From: CAZWKX01 sp964614095
GTDB lineage: Bacteria > Actinomycetota > Acidimicrobiia > Spongiisociales > UBA11373
Direction: 5' to 3'
Assembly (NCBI GenBank): GCA_964614095.1
Contig: CAZTJO010000015.1
Coordinates: forward strand, 1-47,781
Length of the DNA: 47,781 nucleotides
The first letter of the stretch is position 1. Each line of letters begins with the position of its first letter. Shown one piece after another: positions 24,434 to 32,356 of the stretch. The notes below the pieces were generated by a model. That model was not told the DNA's origin, searched no databases, and saw nothing but the letters and a program-made list of their open reading frames with translations. A program made the position numbers and the translations under genes.

Positions 24434-26881
24434 GTGAAGGTGGACAGACTCGGACTGTGGCTGCGCTGGTCCTGGCGCGATATCCGCGCCCACTGGATTC
24501 AGGTCGCCGCCATCGCTCTTGTTATTGCGCTCGGCACCGGGACCTACGCCGGGCTCGGGAGTGTGGCCCGCTGGCGGCAGGCATCCGCCGATGTGTCCTA
24601 CGAGTTGGTGGGCTTCCACGACGTCGAGGTCAGGCTCAGCTCCGGCTCGTTTGTGGACAACGGTGCCTTGCTCGACATCCTCGATGAGGTCGAGGGCGAT
24701 TTAGTCAAGGGCGGAGAGGAGCGGCTGCGAGCCGACATCCAGGTGGATGCGAGCACCGACGCGCAGTCCATCCTCGTTCCCGGGGTCGTCATCGGCGTGC
24801 CCGTCGCACAAGGGGGCCCCGCCATCGACCGCTTGGTGCCCGTCGCCGGGCGGGGCCTCGTCGCCACGGACGCCGGGCGGCCGGTGGCCGTGCTCGAGCG
24901 CAATTTCGCCGAGTACTACGAGCTGCCCGAAACGGGAACGGTCGCGGTCAGTGGTGACCGCACTCTTGAATACACGGGCTACGTCTCTTCGCCGGAGTAC
25001 TTCATCGTCATACCCGATGACGGCGCCGGCTACTTCCTCCACGCCAACTTCGCCGCGGTGTTCACCTCCCTGGAAACGGCTCAGGAGCTGGCCGGGTTCC
25101 CGGGCCAGGTGAACGACCTCGTGGTCAGGGTGTCGAGCGACGCCGATGCCGTCTCCGCGGCAGCGGCCATCGAGCGGGCTTTTGCGGTGGGGCTGCCCGA
25201 TATCGGGGTGGACATCGTGGCCCGGGATGACGATCAGGTGTATTCATCGATCTACGCCGATATCGAGAACGATCAGCAGCTCTACAACCTCTTTGCCCTG
25301 CTCATCTTCCTGGGGGCCATTGCCGCCGCATTCAACCTGACCACCCGTCTTGTGGAGGCGCAGCGGCGGGAGATCGGGATCGCCATGGCGCTGGGCGTGC
25401 CGCGGCGAAGAATCGCGCTGCGGCCGCTCCTGGTGGGTTTGCAGATTGCCCTTCTGGGCGTGGTGTTCGGCGTAGGGGTGGGTGTGGGGCTCTCGCTGGC
25501 GATGAAGCCGTTGCTGGAGAGCCTCCTGCCGCTGCCGGTGTGGCAGACCGACTTCATCCCGGGCCTGTTTGTCGGCGCCGCCGTGATCGGTGTGATCGTC
25601 CCTTTCCTGGCCACAGTGATGCCGGTGTGGCGCGCGGTCCGGGTTCGTCCCATCGAGGCCATCAAGACGGCTCATCTGACCCGGAGGGTCAGGGTGCCGT
25701 GGCGGCGCCGGCAGGCGGCCGCCGGCAACACCTTCCGGCGCCTACCCTTCCGCAACCTGTTCCGAGCCACACGGCGCACCGTCCTGACCGCGATCGGCAT
25801 CGCCGCCGCCATCGCAGTGGCGGTGGGGCTGCTGGGCATGCTGGATTCCTTCTCCAAGACCCTGGACATCAGCGACGAGGAGATAACCGGCCGGGCCGAG
25901 GATCGAGTCCTGGTGGAGCTGAATTGGGTGTACCCCGAGGCCTCCACCGAGGTGGACGCGGTTGTCAGATCGCCGGTGGTCGGGGTTGCAGAGACCTCGC
26001 TGCAGCTGCCGGGACGGCTGGTGGATGGCGAGACCGGCTTCGACGTGCTCATCGGGCTGACCGATTTCGAAACGGGCAGCTCGCTACCCAGGGTCATCGA
26101 AGGCTCTGCGCCGGGGGGCCGTGCCGGTGTGCTGCTTTCGCAGAAGGCGGCCTCCGATCTGGCCGTAGGCATTGGGGACAGGGTGACCCTCAGCCACCCG
26201 GTACGCACCGGGCTGCTGTCCTTTTCGTTTGTGGAGACCGAGCTCGAGGTGCTCGGCATCCACCGCAACCCCTACCGATTCGCTCTGTACATGGATGATT
26301 CCCAGGCGGAGCTAATGGGGCTCGCCGGCATGGTCAACCAGGTGAGCGTCACCCCCGCCGACGGGAGAACTGTCGATGACGTCAAGCGGGTTCTATTCCA
26401 GGTGGAGGCGGTGGCGTCGGTGCAGCCGGCTTCGGTGGTGGCGGACACGCTGCGCGATCTCATCGGCAACTTCATCGCCGTGTTCCAGGCCATCGAGTTT
26501 GTCGTCTTCCTGATGGCTTTGGTGATCGCCTTCAACTCGGCGAGCCTCAACCTCGACGAACGGGCGCGCGACCACGCCACGATGTTCGCCTTCGGGGTGC
26601 GGGTGCGGACCGCGCTGCGTATGGCCATGGTGGAGGGGGCAACGCTGGGGCTGATCGCCACGGCGCTGGGGCTGGCGGCCGGGTACGGCATCGTGCGCTG
26701 GTTTGTGGCCGCGGTGGCGACGGACACCGCGCCGGATTTTGGTTTGATCGTCAGCATCAGCCCAAAGAGCCTCGCCCTGATTGTGCTGTTTGGTGTGGCT
26801 GCAGTGGCCCTGGCCCCCATCTTCACCGTGCGCAAGATGCGGCGAATGGATGTTTCCGGAACCCTGCGAGTTATGGAGTAA
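24434..26881 (+). CDS. FtsX-like ABC permease with two FtsX domains
   Basis: An 815-residue membrane protein. An N-terminal helix (IQVAAIALVIALGTGTYAGL) is followed by a large extracytoplasmic domain of about 220 residues, then a first FtsX block (LFALLIFLGAIAAAFNLTTRL, with two more helices to about 410). A second copy begins with another helix near 450, a second extracytoplasmic domain, and a final three-helix FtsX block ending RKMRRMDVSGTLRVME. This duplicated layout is common in actinobacterial MacB-like exporters or lipoprotein/peptide-handling systems. Start GTG 24434 is uncertain, with GTG 24440 an alternative. Substrate unknown. Confidence 0.88.
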   Translation: MKVDRLGLWLRWSWRDIRAHWIQVAAIALVIALGTGTYAGLGSVARWRQASADVSYELVGFHDVEVRLSSGSFVDNGALLDILDEVEGDLVKGGEERLRADIQVDASTDAQSILVPGVVIGVPVAQGGPAIDRLVPVAGRGLVATDAGRPVAVLERNFAEYYELPETGTVAVSGDRTLEYTGYVSSPEYFIVIPDDGAGYFLHANFAAVFTSLETAQELAGFPGQVNDLVVRVSSDADAVSAAAAIERAFAVGLPDIGVDIVARDDDQVYSSIYADIENDQQLYNLFALLIFLGAIAAAFNLTTRLVEAQRREIGIAMALGVPRRRIALRPLLVGLQIALLGVVFGVGVGVGLSLAMKPLLESLLPLPVWQTDFIPGLFVGAAVIGVIVPFLATVMPVWRAVRVRPIEAIKTAHLTRRVRVPWRRRQAAAGNTFRRLPFRNLFRATRRTVLTAIGIAAAIAVAVGLLGMLDSFSKTLDISDEEITGRAEDRVLVELNWVYPEASTEVDAVVRSPVVGVAETSLQLPGRLVDGETGFDVLIGLTDFETGSSLPRVIEGSAPGGRAGVLLSQKAASDLAVGIGDRVTLSHPVRTGLLSFSFVETELEVLGIHRNPYRFALYMDDSQAELMGLAGMVNQVSVTPADGRTVDDVKRVLFQVEAVASVQPASVVADTLRDLIGNFIAVFQAIEFVVFLMALVIAFNSASLNLDERARDHATMFAFGVRVRTALRMAMVEGATLGLIATALGLAAGYGIVRWFVAAVATDTAPDFGLIVSISPKSLALIVLFGVAAVALAPIFTVRKMRRMDVSGTLRVME

Positions 26882-26946
26882 CGGCGAGCGGGCTCGGTCT
26901 GCTCCGGCGGGGAGGCCTGCTTCCTTGGATGGGGCCACAGGTGGGG

Positions 26947-26952
26947 CATACT
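26947..26952 (+). promoter_or_regulatory. Candidate -10 box for the SGNH hydrolase
   Basis: CATACT, one base off TATACT, stands 7 nt before GTG 26960 with no ribosome site between. Confidence 0.35.
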
Positions 26953-26959
26953 GGGGCTG

Positions 26960-28594
26960 GTGGCTGCTCTTCTGAGATTCCTCGTCCTGGCCCTGGCGCT
27001 CTCCGGCGCCGGAGTTGCCGCGCCGCAGAGCACGGTGGCGAAGGTGTATCCCGCGTTCGAGATGTCGATGCCGGACCGGTTCGGCATCGACAGCGACGGC
27101 GACGGGCTGATCGATCTGCCCAACACCGGCGAGTACGTGCACGGCCGCAGCACCGCGGGCTGCGATGGCGTCTGCCCTGAGGCAAAGTTCACCGTGGTGC
27201 TCGATGGCTCGGCCTCGAGGGTGACGTTGGGGCAGGAGGAGATGGCCATCTCGGTGCGGCACCATTGGGAGGTCACGTCCGCAGGTGAGCCGATCGTGCA
27301 ACTCGAGAGTTATGGGCCGCGCGCCCAGGTTGAACTTCCCGAAGGCGAGTACACGGTGACGCTGACTCTTCACGCCCAGCTGCCGGACGGTGAGCTGACC
27401 GGGCGAGCGAGCCGGGAGATCGTGGTCGAGGATCTGCTGGTGGTGGCAATCGGCGATTCCTATGCCTCTGGAGAGGGGAACCCGGAACGGTACCGGGCTG
27501 CCGGCGGGGGTGAGGCGGAGTGGGCAGATGGCTTGGCGGCCCCGGCTGTGGCCGAGGCACACGCCGCCGCCCACCGTTCCACGGTGGCCTGGCCCGCCCT
27601 GACCGCCCTGGGTCTGGAAAGGGCCGATCCCAGGTCGTCGGTGACGTTTGTGTCGGTAGCGGCGAGCGGAGCGTCGGTGGCCGAGGGTCTTCTCGGAGGA
27701 CAGAACGCCGCTCTGCCGGTGTCGCAGATCGACCAGGTCGCCGCGCTCGTCGGCGACCGCAAGATCGATGTGCTGCTGGTGTCCGTCGGCGGCAACGACA
27801 TCGGGTTCTCGCATCTGATCCGGGGACTCGTCGATGCCGACGAGCTGATGGATCCGATTTGCTACGGCACCGACGTGGCCAACGTGTTTCTGGCGGTCGA
27901 GGACGGCGATTGGGGACGGGGGTCATCCCTCAGCTACCAGCTGTGGCCACCGGTGAGCTGCCGGGCGACCACCGCAGCCGACGGGCCTCGGCTGGCGGGC
28001 CTGCGCGGGCTTCCCGGCGAGCTCGACCGCCTGGCGCAAGCGATCGAGACCACCCTCGACGTCGAGGCGGTCTACCTGATGGAGTATCCGGACCCGACTG
28101 GAGCCGCCGCAGGCCGGGGCGACGGGACCTGTGGCGAGATCGTTGGAGACACCACACCACCCTTTGGTTTCCACGAGATCAGCACCGAGGAGCAGCGGCA
28201 GGGCCGGCTTCGGGTACTCGAGCCGCTGAATGATGTTCTGGCCGATGCCGCGGGTCGACACGGCTGGACAATTGTCGGCGGCATCGCTGAGAGGTTCTTC
28301 GACGGACATGGCTACTGCGGTGACTGGCCCGATTACGGATACCCCGAGGCGTACTACAACGCTTTCTTCGCAGATCGGCTCGATTTTCCGGATGGCTGGT
28401 ATCGCCATCCGGCCCTGGAGAGCCTGAAGATTGAGGCCGCGGCGGCGGGCATCAGCTGGTACCGGACCGCGGCCCAATCGGCCGTCCTGCAGGGACCCGG
28501 CGCCCGCCACAACACCATGGGGACCATGCACCCCAATGAGCTGGGCCATCTGGTGATGGCCCGGGCTACCCTGGCTGCTATTCAGTCCGGCTAG
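26960..28594 (+). CDS. Secreted SGNH-fold hydrolase
   Basis: A 544-residue secreted lipase/esterase-type protein. The signal peptide (LLRFLVLALALSGAGVA-AP) is followed by an EF-hand-like, possibly Ca-binding stretch DSDGDGLIDLPNTGEYV and a PKD-like beta domain (about 70-155). The catalytic domain has block I GDSYASGEG (nucleophile S167), block III SVGGNDIGF and block V MHPNELGH (H524). Several Cys (e.g. PICYGTD, PVSCRATT, GTCGEI, GYCGDW) may form disulfides outside the cell. This order resembles large actinobacterial GDSL lipases. Substrate is not evident. GTG 26960 was chosen for the signal peptide and the -10 box. Confidence 0.88.
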   Translation: MAALLRFLVLALALSGAGVAAPQSTVAKVYPAFEMSMPDRFGIDSDGDGLIDLPNTGEYVHGRSTAGCDGVCPEAKFTVVLDGSASRVTLGQEEMAISVRHHWEVTSAGEPIVQLESYGPRAQVELPEGEYTVTLTLHAQLPDGELTGRASREIVVEDLLVVAIGDSYASGEGNPERYRAAGGGEAEWADGLAAPAVAEAHAAAHRSTVAWPALTALGLERADPRSSVTFVSVAASGASVAEGLLGGQNAALPVSQIDQVAALVGDRKIDVLLVSVGGNDIGFSHLIRGLVDADELMDPICYGTDVANVFLAVEDGDWGRGSSLSYQLWPPVSCRATTAADGPRLAGLRGLPGELDRLAQAIETTLDVEAVYLMEYPDPTGAAAGRGDGTCGEIVGDTTPPFGFHEISTEEQRQGRLRVLEPLNDVLADAAGRHGWTIVGGIAERFFDGHGYCGDWPDYGYPEAYYNAFFADRLDFPDGWYRHPALESLKIEAAAAGISWYRTAAQSAVLQGPGARHNTMGTMHPNELGHLVMARATLAAIQSG

Positions 28595-28597
28595 TCC

Positions 28598-28629
28598 GCG
28601 GCCGCGGCCACCGCAAGAGGCCCGGCCGC
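28598..28629. terminator. GC hairpin between convergent genes
   Basis: gcggccgcggcc (28598-28609) pairs with ggcccggccgc (28619-28629) with one bulged base. It lies 4 nt after the SGNH stop and before the convergent EamA end. There is no T-run. Confidence 0.4.
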
Positions 28630-28670
28630 GCTCCGCCGTTGCGTCTCGAGCGGAGAACGGACCCTATGAC

Positions 28671-29576
28671 TCAGCGTTCTGGGCGGCTGGCCAGCCAGGC
28701 ACCCAACAGGATCAGTGCCATGCCGGCCAAGGAGACCGGGTGGAATCGCTCCTCGCGCAGCACGGTCCCTAGGAACACGGCCACGATGGGGATGAAGTAG
28801 ATGGCAATAGAGCCCCGGGTGGCGCCGACGCGTCCCACCAGCACGGCCATGGCCACGTAGGCGGCGCCGGTGCCGAGCACCCCCAGGAGAAAGACCGCCG
28901 TAGCGGACGACCACGCCCAGCCGGATGAGGGAAGGGCGGCGGCAAAAAACGGCGTGACGACGACGAGGGACACAAGCTGCGAGCGCAGCAGGACCGGAAG
29001 TGCGCCGTATCGTTGCTGAAGGGGCACGGCCAGGTTCACGGCGAGGCCGTAGCAGAGAACGGCCAGCAGGATCAGCACGACACCCATCGGGCTTCCTGAG
29101 CTGCCCGTGGCGGCGGGCCACGAGACCAACAGCACTCCGGCGAACCCGACGGCCAAACCTGCCGCCTGGGCCGGGCCGGGCCAGCGTCGCAGGAACGCGG
29201 CGGCCATCAACCCGGCGAAAAGGGGCATGGCCCCGTTGATCATCCCGGCGATGCCGGAGACGATCCACTGCTGAGCAATGGGAAAGAGGAGGAGGGGGAT
29301 CGCCATCCACACGAGGGAGAGCACGATGAGGCTCGGCCAATCGGCCCGATCGACGGGACGGCGGCTGGCCGGGGCCAGCGAGAGGGCCAGGGCGCCCAGG
29401 GCGATGCGCGCCCATGCCACCACCGGAGGCGGAAAGGCCTCGAGGCCCTCGGCGATGAGCACAAACGACGTGCCCCAGATCAGCGCGCTCGTTCCCAGTA
29501 ATACCCAGTCGGCGAGGGCGAAGGCTTGCGGCCGGGTTCCCGGAGCGGTGGACAGGACACGGTGCCGACGCGTCAT
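28671..29576 (-). CDS. EamA/DMT-family transporter
   Basis: A 301-residue membrane protein with ten hydrophobic helices in two five-helix EamA repeats: the first opens LLGTSALIWGTSFVLI, the second begins about residue 165 with MGVVLILLAVLCYGLAVNLA. Late motifs PIVAVFLGTVLREE and LAGMALILLGAWLASR are typical of the family, which exports metabolites or amino acids. The substrate cannot be told. TAGCCT lies 9 nt before ATG 29576, overlapping the end of the next gene's stop codon. Confidence 0.88.
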   Translation of the reverse strand: MTRRHRVLSTAPGTRPQAFALADWVLLGTSALIWGTSFVLIAEGLEAFPPPVVAWARIALGALALSLAPASRRPVDRADWPSLIVLSLVWMAIPLLLFPIAQQWIVSGIAGMINGAMPLFAGLMAAAFLRRWPGPAQAAGLAVGFAGVLLVSWPAATGSSGSPMGVVLILLAVLCYGLAVNLAVPLQQRYGALPVLLRSQLVSLVVVTPFFAAALPSSGWAWSSATAVFLLGVLGTGAAYVAMAVLVGRVGATRGSIAIYFIPIVAVFLGTVLREERFHPVSLAGMALILLGAWLASRPER

Positions 29577-29588
29577 AACGCGCCGAGG

Positions 29589-30878
29589 CTAACCAGATGG
29601 TGTGTGCTCTGGAGCGGCGCCCGAGCGCGGTTCCACCTCGACCCTCCAGAGACTGCTGGCGATTAGGGAAAGGGCAACGATGAGGAGCGTCGCCGAGGCT
29701 CCGCCGTAGACGGCGGAGACGCCGAATGCTTCACCAAAGGCCCCGCCTGCGGTCGCCCCGATGGGCAGGAGCGCCCAGGCCAGGGTGCGTGATGCTGCGG
29801 TGACGCGTCCCAGCAGGTGAGCCGGCGGGATCTGCTGTCGCAGCGTGGTGAAGGCCACATTGGAGAGCGAGACTCCCGCCACCGAAAGTCCGGCGGGGAA
29901 GATCGAAGCCACGGTTGACGCCACGGGAGACAGATCGGCGATGTAGGGAGCGGCCAGATTGAGGGCGAAGAAGCCGGCTCCAAGGAAGAACAGGCCGATG
30001 ACGAAGACCCGGCCCAGCCCGAAGCGGCGGGCGAGCACGGGAGCCGCCACCAGGCCCACGGCACCCAGCAGTGCATGGCCGCCGAAGAACCAGCCGATCA
30101 GGTTGCCGGGGATGTCCAGCTGGTCCTCGGCCAGTGCCACCAGCAGCGCCTCCATAGGGGCAAAGGTGAGGTTGAAGACCATGGCGGCCGCGGTAGCCAC
30201 CCGCAGGTGGGGCTGGCGCCACAGATAGGCGATGCCGGCACGAAACGATTGCAGCCAGGGGAGGTGCTTTCTGCGAGGCGGCGGGTGCAGTTCATGTAGC
30301 AAAACGACAAAAACCGCCGAGGCGCAGAAAGTGGCCGCGTTCAGGCCAAAGGCGGCCTGGAAACCGCCTGCCTGCGTGGCGAGAATGCCGGCGACCATAG
30401 GGCCGATGGTCCAGGCGCTGGTCCGGATTACCTGGAGGCCTGTGTTCACTCCCACCAGCGCATGATCCGGCAGCAAGGATGGCATCCACGCCTGGAACCC
30501 GGAGTCGAACCCCACCGCCATGCTGCCGGCCAGGAAGGCCACGGCAAAGGCCATCCAGACGCGGGGCTCGCCGGAGGCGGCGGCGACGGCAAGGGCGGCG
30601 AACGCCGCCGCCCGGCCGAGATCGGTGACGATGAGGGCGCGTTTTATCGGCACCCGATCGAGGACCACGCCTACCGCAAACCCGAAGAGCAGCGTGGGCA
30701 AGGTCTCGAACGCGGTGGTGAGGCCGAGGTCGAGGGTGGATCCGGTCAGGTGGTAGACAAAAAGCGGGAGGGCGAGCAGTGATACATAGTCGCCCAGCAG
30801 GGTCACCGCCTGTCCGCCGAGGATGAGCGCGGTGTTCCTTCGCACCCGTTCGCGGTAGCCGGATTGCGGCGAGCTCAT
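29589..30878 (-). CDS. MFS transporter, MFS_3-like (12 helices)
   Basis: A 429-residue major-facilitator protein. It opens RNTALILGGQAVTLLGDYVSLLALPLFVY, typical of the Bacteroides macrolide-efflux/enterobactin-exporter group, and about twelve helices follow. Motif A-like VGVVLDRVPIKRALIVTDL (residues 65-85) is present. ATG 30878 was chosen because the upstream extension lies over the divergent gene and a TATGCT box precedes it by 8 nt. Probably an efflux pump, substrate unknown. Confidence 0.85.
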   Translation of the reverse strand: MSSPQSGYRERVRRNTALILGGQAVTLLGDYVSLLALPLFVYHLTGSTLDLGLTTAFETLPTLLFGFAVGVVLDRVPIKRALIVTDLGRAAAFAALAVAAASGEPRVWMAFAVAFLAGSMAVGFDSGFQAWMPSLLPDHALVGVNTGLQVIRTSAWTIGPMVAGILATQAGGFQAAFGLNAATFCASAVFVVLLHELHPPPRRKHLPWLQSFRAGIAYLWRQPHLRVATAAAMVFNLTFAPMEALLVALAEDQLDIPGNLIGWFFGGHALLGAVGLVAAPVLARRFGLGRVFVIGLFFLGAGFFALNLAAPYIADLSPVASTVASIFPAGLSVAGVSLSNVAFTTLRQQIPPAHLLGRVTAASRTLAWALLPIGATAGGAFGEAFGVSAVYGGASATLLIVALSLIASSLWRVEVEPRSGAAPEHTPSG

Positions 30879-30886
30879 GCCGAGCG

Positions 30887-30892
30887 AGCATA
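30887..30892 (-). promoter_or_regulatory. Candidate -10 box, leaderless start of the MFS gene
   Basis: TATGCT is 8 nt before ATG 30878, one half of a compact divergent promoter pair with 30938-30943. Confidence 0.45.
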
Positions 30893-30937
30893 CCGGGGCG
30901 GCCGGCGGCTGCCAGGTAGCACCTTGGCCGATGCGCG

Positions 30938-30943
30938 TACCAT
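30938..30943 (+). promoter_or_regulatory. Candidate -10 box, leaderless start of the LON-like gene
   Basis: TACCAT lies 7 nt before ATG 30951. It decides the start: an alternative ATG at 30942 falls inside the box. Confidence 0.45.
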
Positions 30944-30950
30944 GGTTCTC

Positions 30951-31523
30951 ATGCCTGAGGAGATGCTTGTCGTCCCGATTACCCGGGTGCTGGTGCCCGG
31001 CACCCAGATGTCGCTGCGCAGACCGCGTGGTGACTGCAAGCCGGGAGACACGTTCGTGGTGATTCTCCGCGATGATTCCGCAACATCCGGCCACAGCGTG
31101 GGCACTCTGGCCCGGGTCACGGGAGTCACGTCTCTGGACGCCGGTGGCGCCATGGTTCGGCTTCACGGAGAGCGTCTTGTGTGTGTCCCTCCCGCGGCGA
31201 ACACCGAGGGCCGGGCGCCGGTCGGCATTGTGGACGAAGCCGATAGTGATGAGCCGGTGGCTCTGGATGTTGTCCGGAGCTTGCTTTCACGCTACATGGC
31301 GCTCCGAGCGGAGGCGGGGCTCGGCGGCAACGTATACCCGCGGCTCAGCAACGACCCGGTGGCGGCCTCGCATGAGGTAGCCTCCCACCTGGAGATCAGC
31401 CGGCCCGAGCTTCAGGAGCTGCTCGAAGCGGGGAACGCGTCGAGGCGCCTGCGCAAGGGGCTGGCGATAATGAGGCGCGAGACGGAGCTGCTCCGGCGGC
31501 TCCTGGCCTGGGAAGGTTCGTAG
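30951..31523 (+). CDS. LON substrate-binding-domain-like protein
   Basis: A 190-residue protein. The first 85 residues (MLVVPITRVLVPGTQMSLRR, then PGDTFVVILRDD, VGTLARVTGV, and VRLHGERLVCV) follow the strand pattern of the N-terminal domain of Lon protease, which also exists as free-standing proteins. The rest is helical (LLSRYMALRAEAGL, ASHEVASHLEISRPELQELLEAGNASRRL) as in the helical bundle after that domain. There is no ATPase or protease part, so it is not Lon. It heads a three-gene run with two membrane proteins, a few kb before the proteasome genes. Role unknown; substrate recruitment is conceivable. Confidence 0.6.
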   Translation: MPEEMLVVPITRVLVPGTQMSLRRPRGDCKPGDTFVVILRDDSATSGHSVGTLARVTGVTSLDAGGAMVRLHGERLVCVPPAANTEGRAPVGIVDEADSDEPVALDVVRSLLSRYMALRAEAGLGGNVYPRLSNDPVAASHEVASHLEISRPELQELLEAGNASRRLRKGLAIMRRETELLRRLLAWEGS

Positions 31524-31816
31524 TGGCGAAGTTCAAAGAACTACCCGAGCTCGTGGGTGAGTTTGTCGATTTGGCGCGGAAGTACGTCAAGGAGCAGACG
31601 GTAGAACCGGCAAAACGGCTGGGGCGGCTGGCGGGCATGGGCTTTGCCGCCGCATTCGTCTTTGTGCTCGCCGCCCTGTTCCTCGCCGTGGCCGGGATGA
31701 GGGTCATCGTCGGACTGCTCCCCGATGGTGTGATCTGGAGCGGTTTCGGCTACATCATTGCCGCCATCGCGGCGCTGGCTGTAGCGGGGCTCGTCGTGTG
31801 GAGGGCGGCCAAGTGA
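31523..31816 (+). CDS. Small two-helix membrane protein, holin-X-like
   Basis: 97 residues: an amphipathic start (ELPELVGEFVDLARKYVKEQ) and two hydrophobic helices (FAAAFVFVLAALFLAVAG and YIIAAIAALAVAGLVVW). The layout resembles the actinobacterial holin-X-like family, which is chromosomal and not proof of a phage. Its GTG overlaps the preceding TAG by one base. Confidence 0.6.
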   Translation: MAKFKELPELVGEFVDLARKYVKEQTVEPAKRLGRLAGMGFAAAFVFVLAALFLAVAGMRVIVGLLPDGVIWSGFGYIIAAIAALAVAGLVVWRAAK

Positions 31817-32007
31817 GCGTAGAGAAGAACGACCTCGAGGCGAAGCTACGCGAGATCCAGGACATCGTCGACGAGACGACGGGCTCGGCTCGTGCCGGAG
31901 TGATGGCGGCAGTCGGAGCGGTGGGGCTGGCGCTGCTCGTCTTCCTTCTCGGCCGCCGCAAGGGCAAGAAGGGAAAGGCTCGAGTCGAGGTCTACCGGAT
32001 CGGCTAG
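31813..32007 (+). CDS. Small single-helix membrane protein
   Basis: 64 residues: a charged N-terminus (KNDLEAKLREIQDIVDETT), one membrane helix (VMAAVGAVGLALLVFLLG), then a very basic tail (RRKGKKGKARVEV). Overlap GTGA with the preceding gene argues for start 31813 rather than 31798 and for translational coupling. Function unknown. Confidence 0.6.
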   Translation: MSVEKNDLEAKLREIQDIVDETTGSARAGVMAAVGAVGLALLVFLLGRRKGKKGKARVEVYRIG

Positions 32008-32023
32008 AGGCGCTGCCGCGGGT

Positions 32024-32218
32024 CTACTCCTCCGGCTTCACCAGCTGGACACGCAGTGCCTCGCCCTTTTTGAGGTTCTTCGAGTAGACCAGCTCCCGTT
32101 TGGGGTGGCGGTGGAGCCAGCCCAAGGCCAGAAGCGCCGCTCCCAGGCCGGCCAGTGCCGCGCTCCCGAGACGCGCCCCTCGCGCCAGGACGCGGGCTCC
32201 GGTGCGAACGAGGTTCAT
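32024..32218 (-). CDS. Small membrane protein with C-terminal basic segment
   Basis: 64 residues with one hydrophobic helix (LGSAALAGLGAALLALGWL) and a soluble end (KRELVYSKNLKKGEALRVQL). A TATCAT box 7 nt before ATG 32218 fits a leaderless gene, and the predicted C-terminus looks like real protein. No family recognised. Confidence 0.5.
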   Translation of the reverse strand: MNLVRTGARVLARGARLGSAALAGLGAALLALGWLHRHPKRELVYSKNLKKGEALRVQLVKPEE

Positions 32219-32225
32219 GAGCCTG

Positions 32226-32231
32226 ATGATA
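32226..32231 (-). promoter_or_regulatory. Candidate -10 box for the 64-residue membrane protein
   Basis: TATCAT, 7 nt before ATG 32218. Together with TAGAGT at 32243-32248 on the plus strand it forms a 36-bp divergent pair. Confidence 0.45.
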
Positions 32232-32242
32232 GAGGGGCGGCC

Positions 32243-32248
32243 TAGAGT
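32243..32248 (+). promoter_or_regulatory. Candidate -10 box, leaderless start of the 33-residue peptide and trmI
   Basis: TAGAGT is 6 nt before GTG 32255, the only promoter-like signal before trmI. Confidence 0.45.
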
Positions 32249-32254
32249 GTCGGC

Positions 32255-32356
32255 GTGTTCCGCAATCGCCGGCGTATGGTGCAGATCCTGGTCATCGTCG
32301 TCAGCGCCGCCCTGGTTCTCTCGGTGGCGCTGCCCCTTCTCCTCGCAGGTCGGTGA
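32255..32356 (+). CDS. 33-residue membrane peptide upstream of trmI
   Basis: GTG 32255 opens a 33-codon frame: a basic start (FRNRRRM) and one hydrophobic helix (VQILVIVVSAALVLSVALPL) ending LLLAGR. Its TGA shares one base with the trmI ATG (TGATG), so the two are likely coupled. The -10 box fits this start. It may be a leader peptide or a small membrane protein. Confidence 0.5.
   Translation: MFRNRRRMVQILVIVVSAALVLSVALPLLLAGR

Noticed and set aside
28591..29415. 274-residue minus-strand frame in a second frame of the EamA gene
   Set aside because: Arg/Gly/Pro-rich shadow; the other frame has all ten EamA helices.
31523..31816. Holin-like protein as sign of a prophage
   Set aside because: No integrase, capsid, lysin or attachment repeats nearby; such small membrane proteins are common chromosomal genes in actinobacteria.
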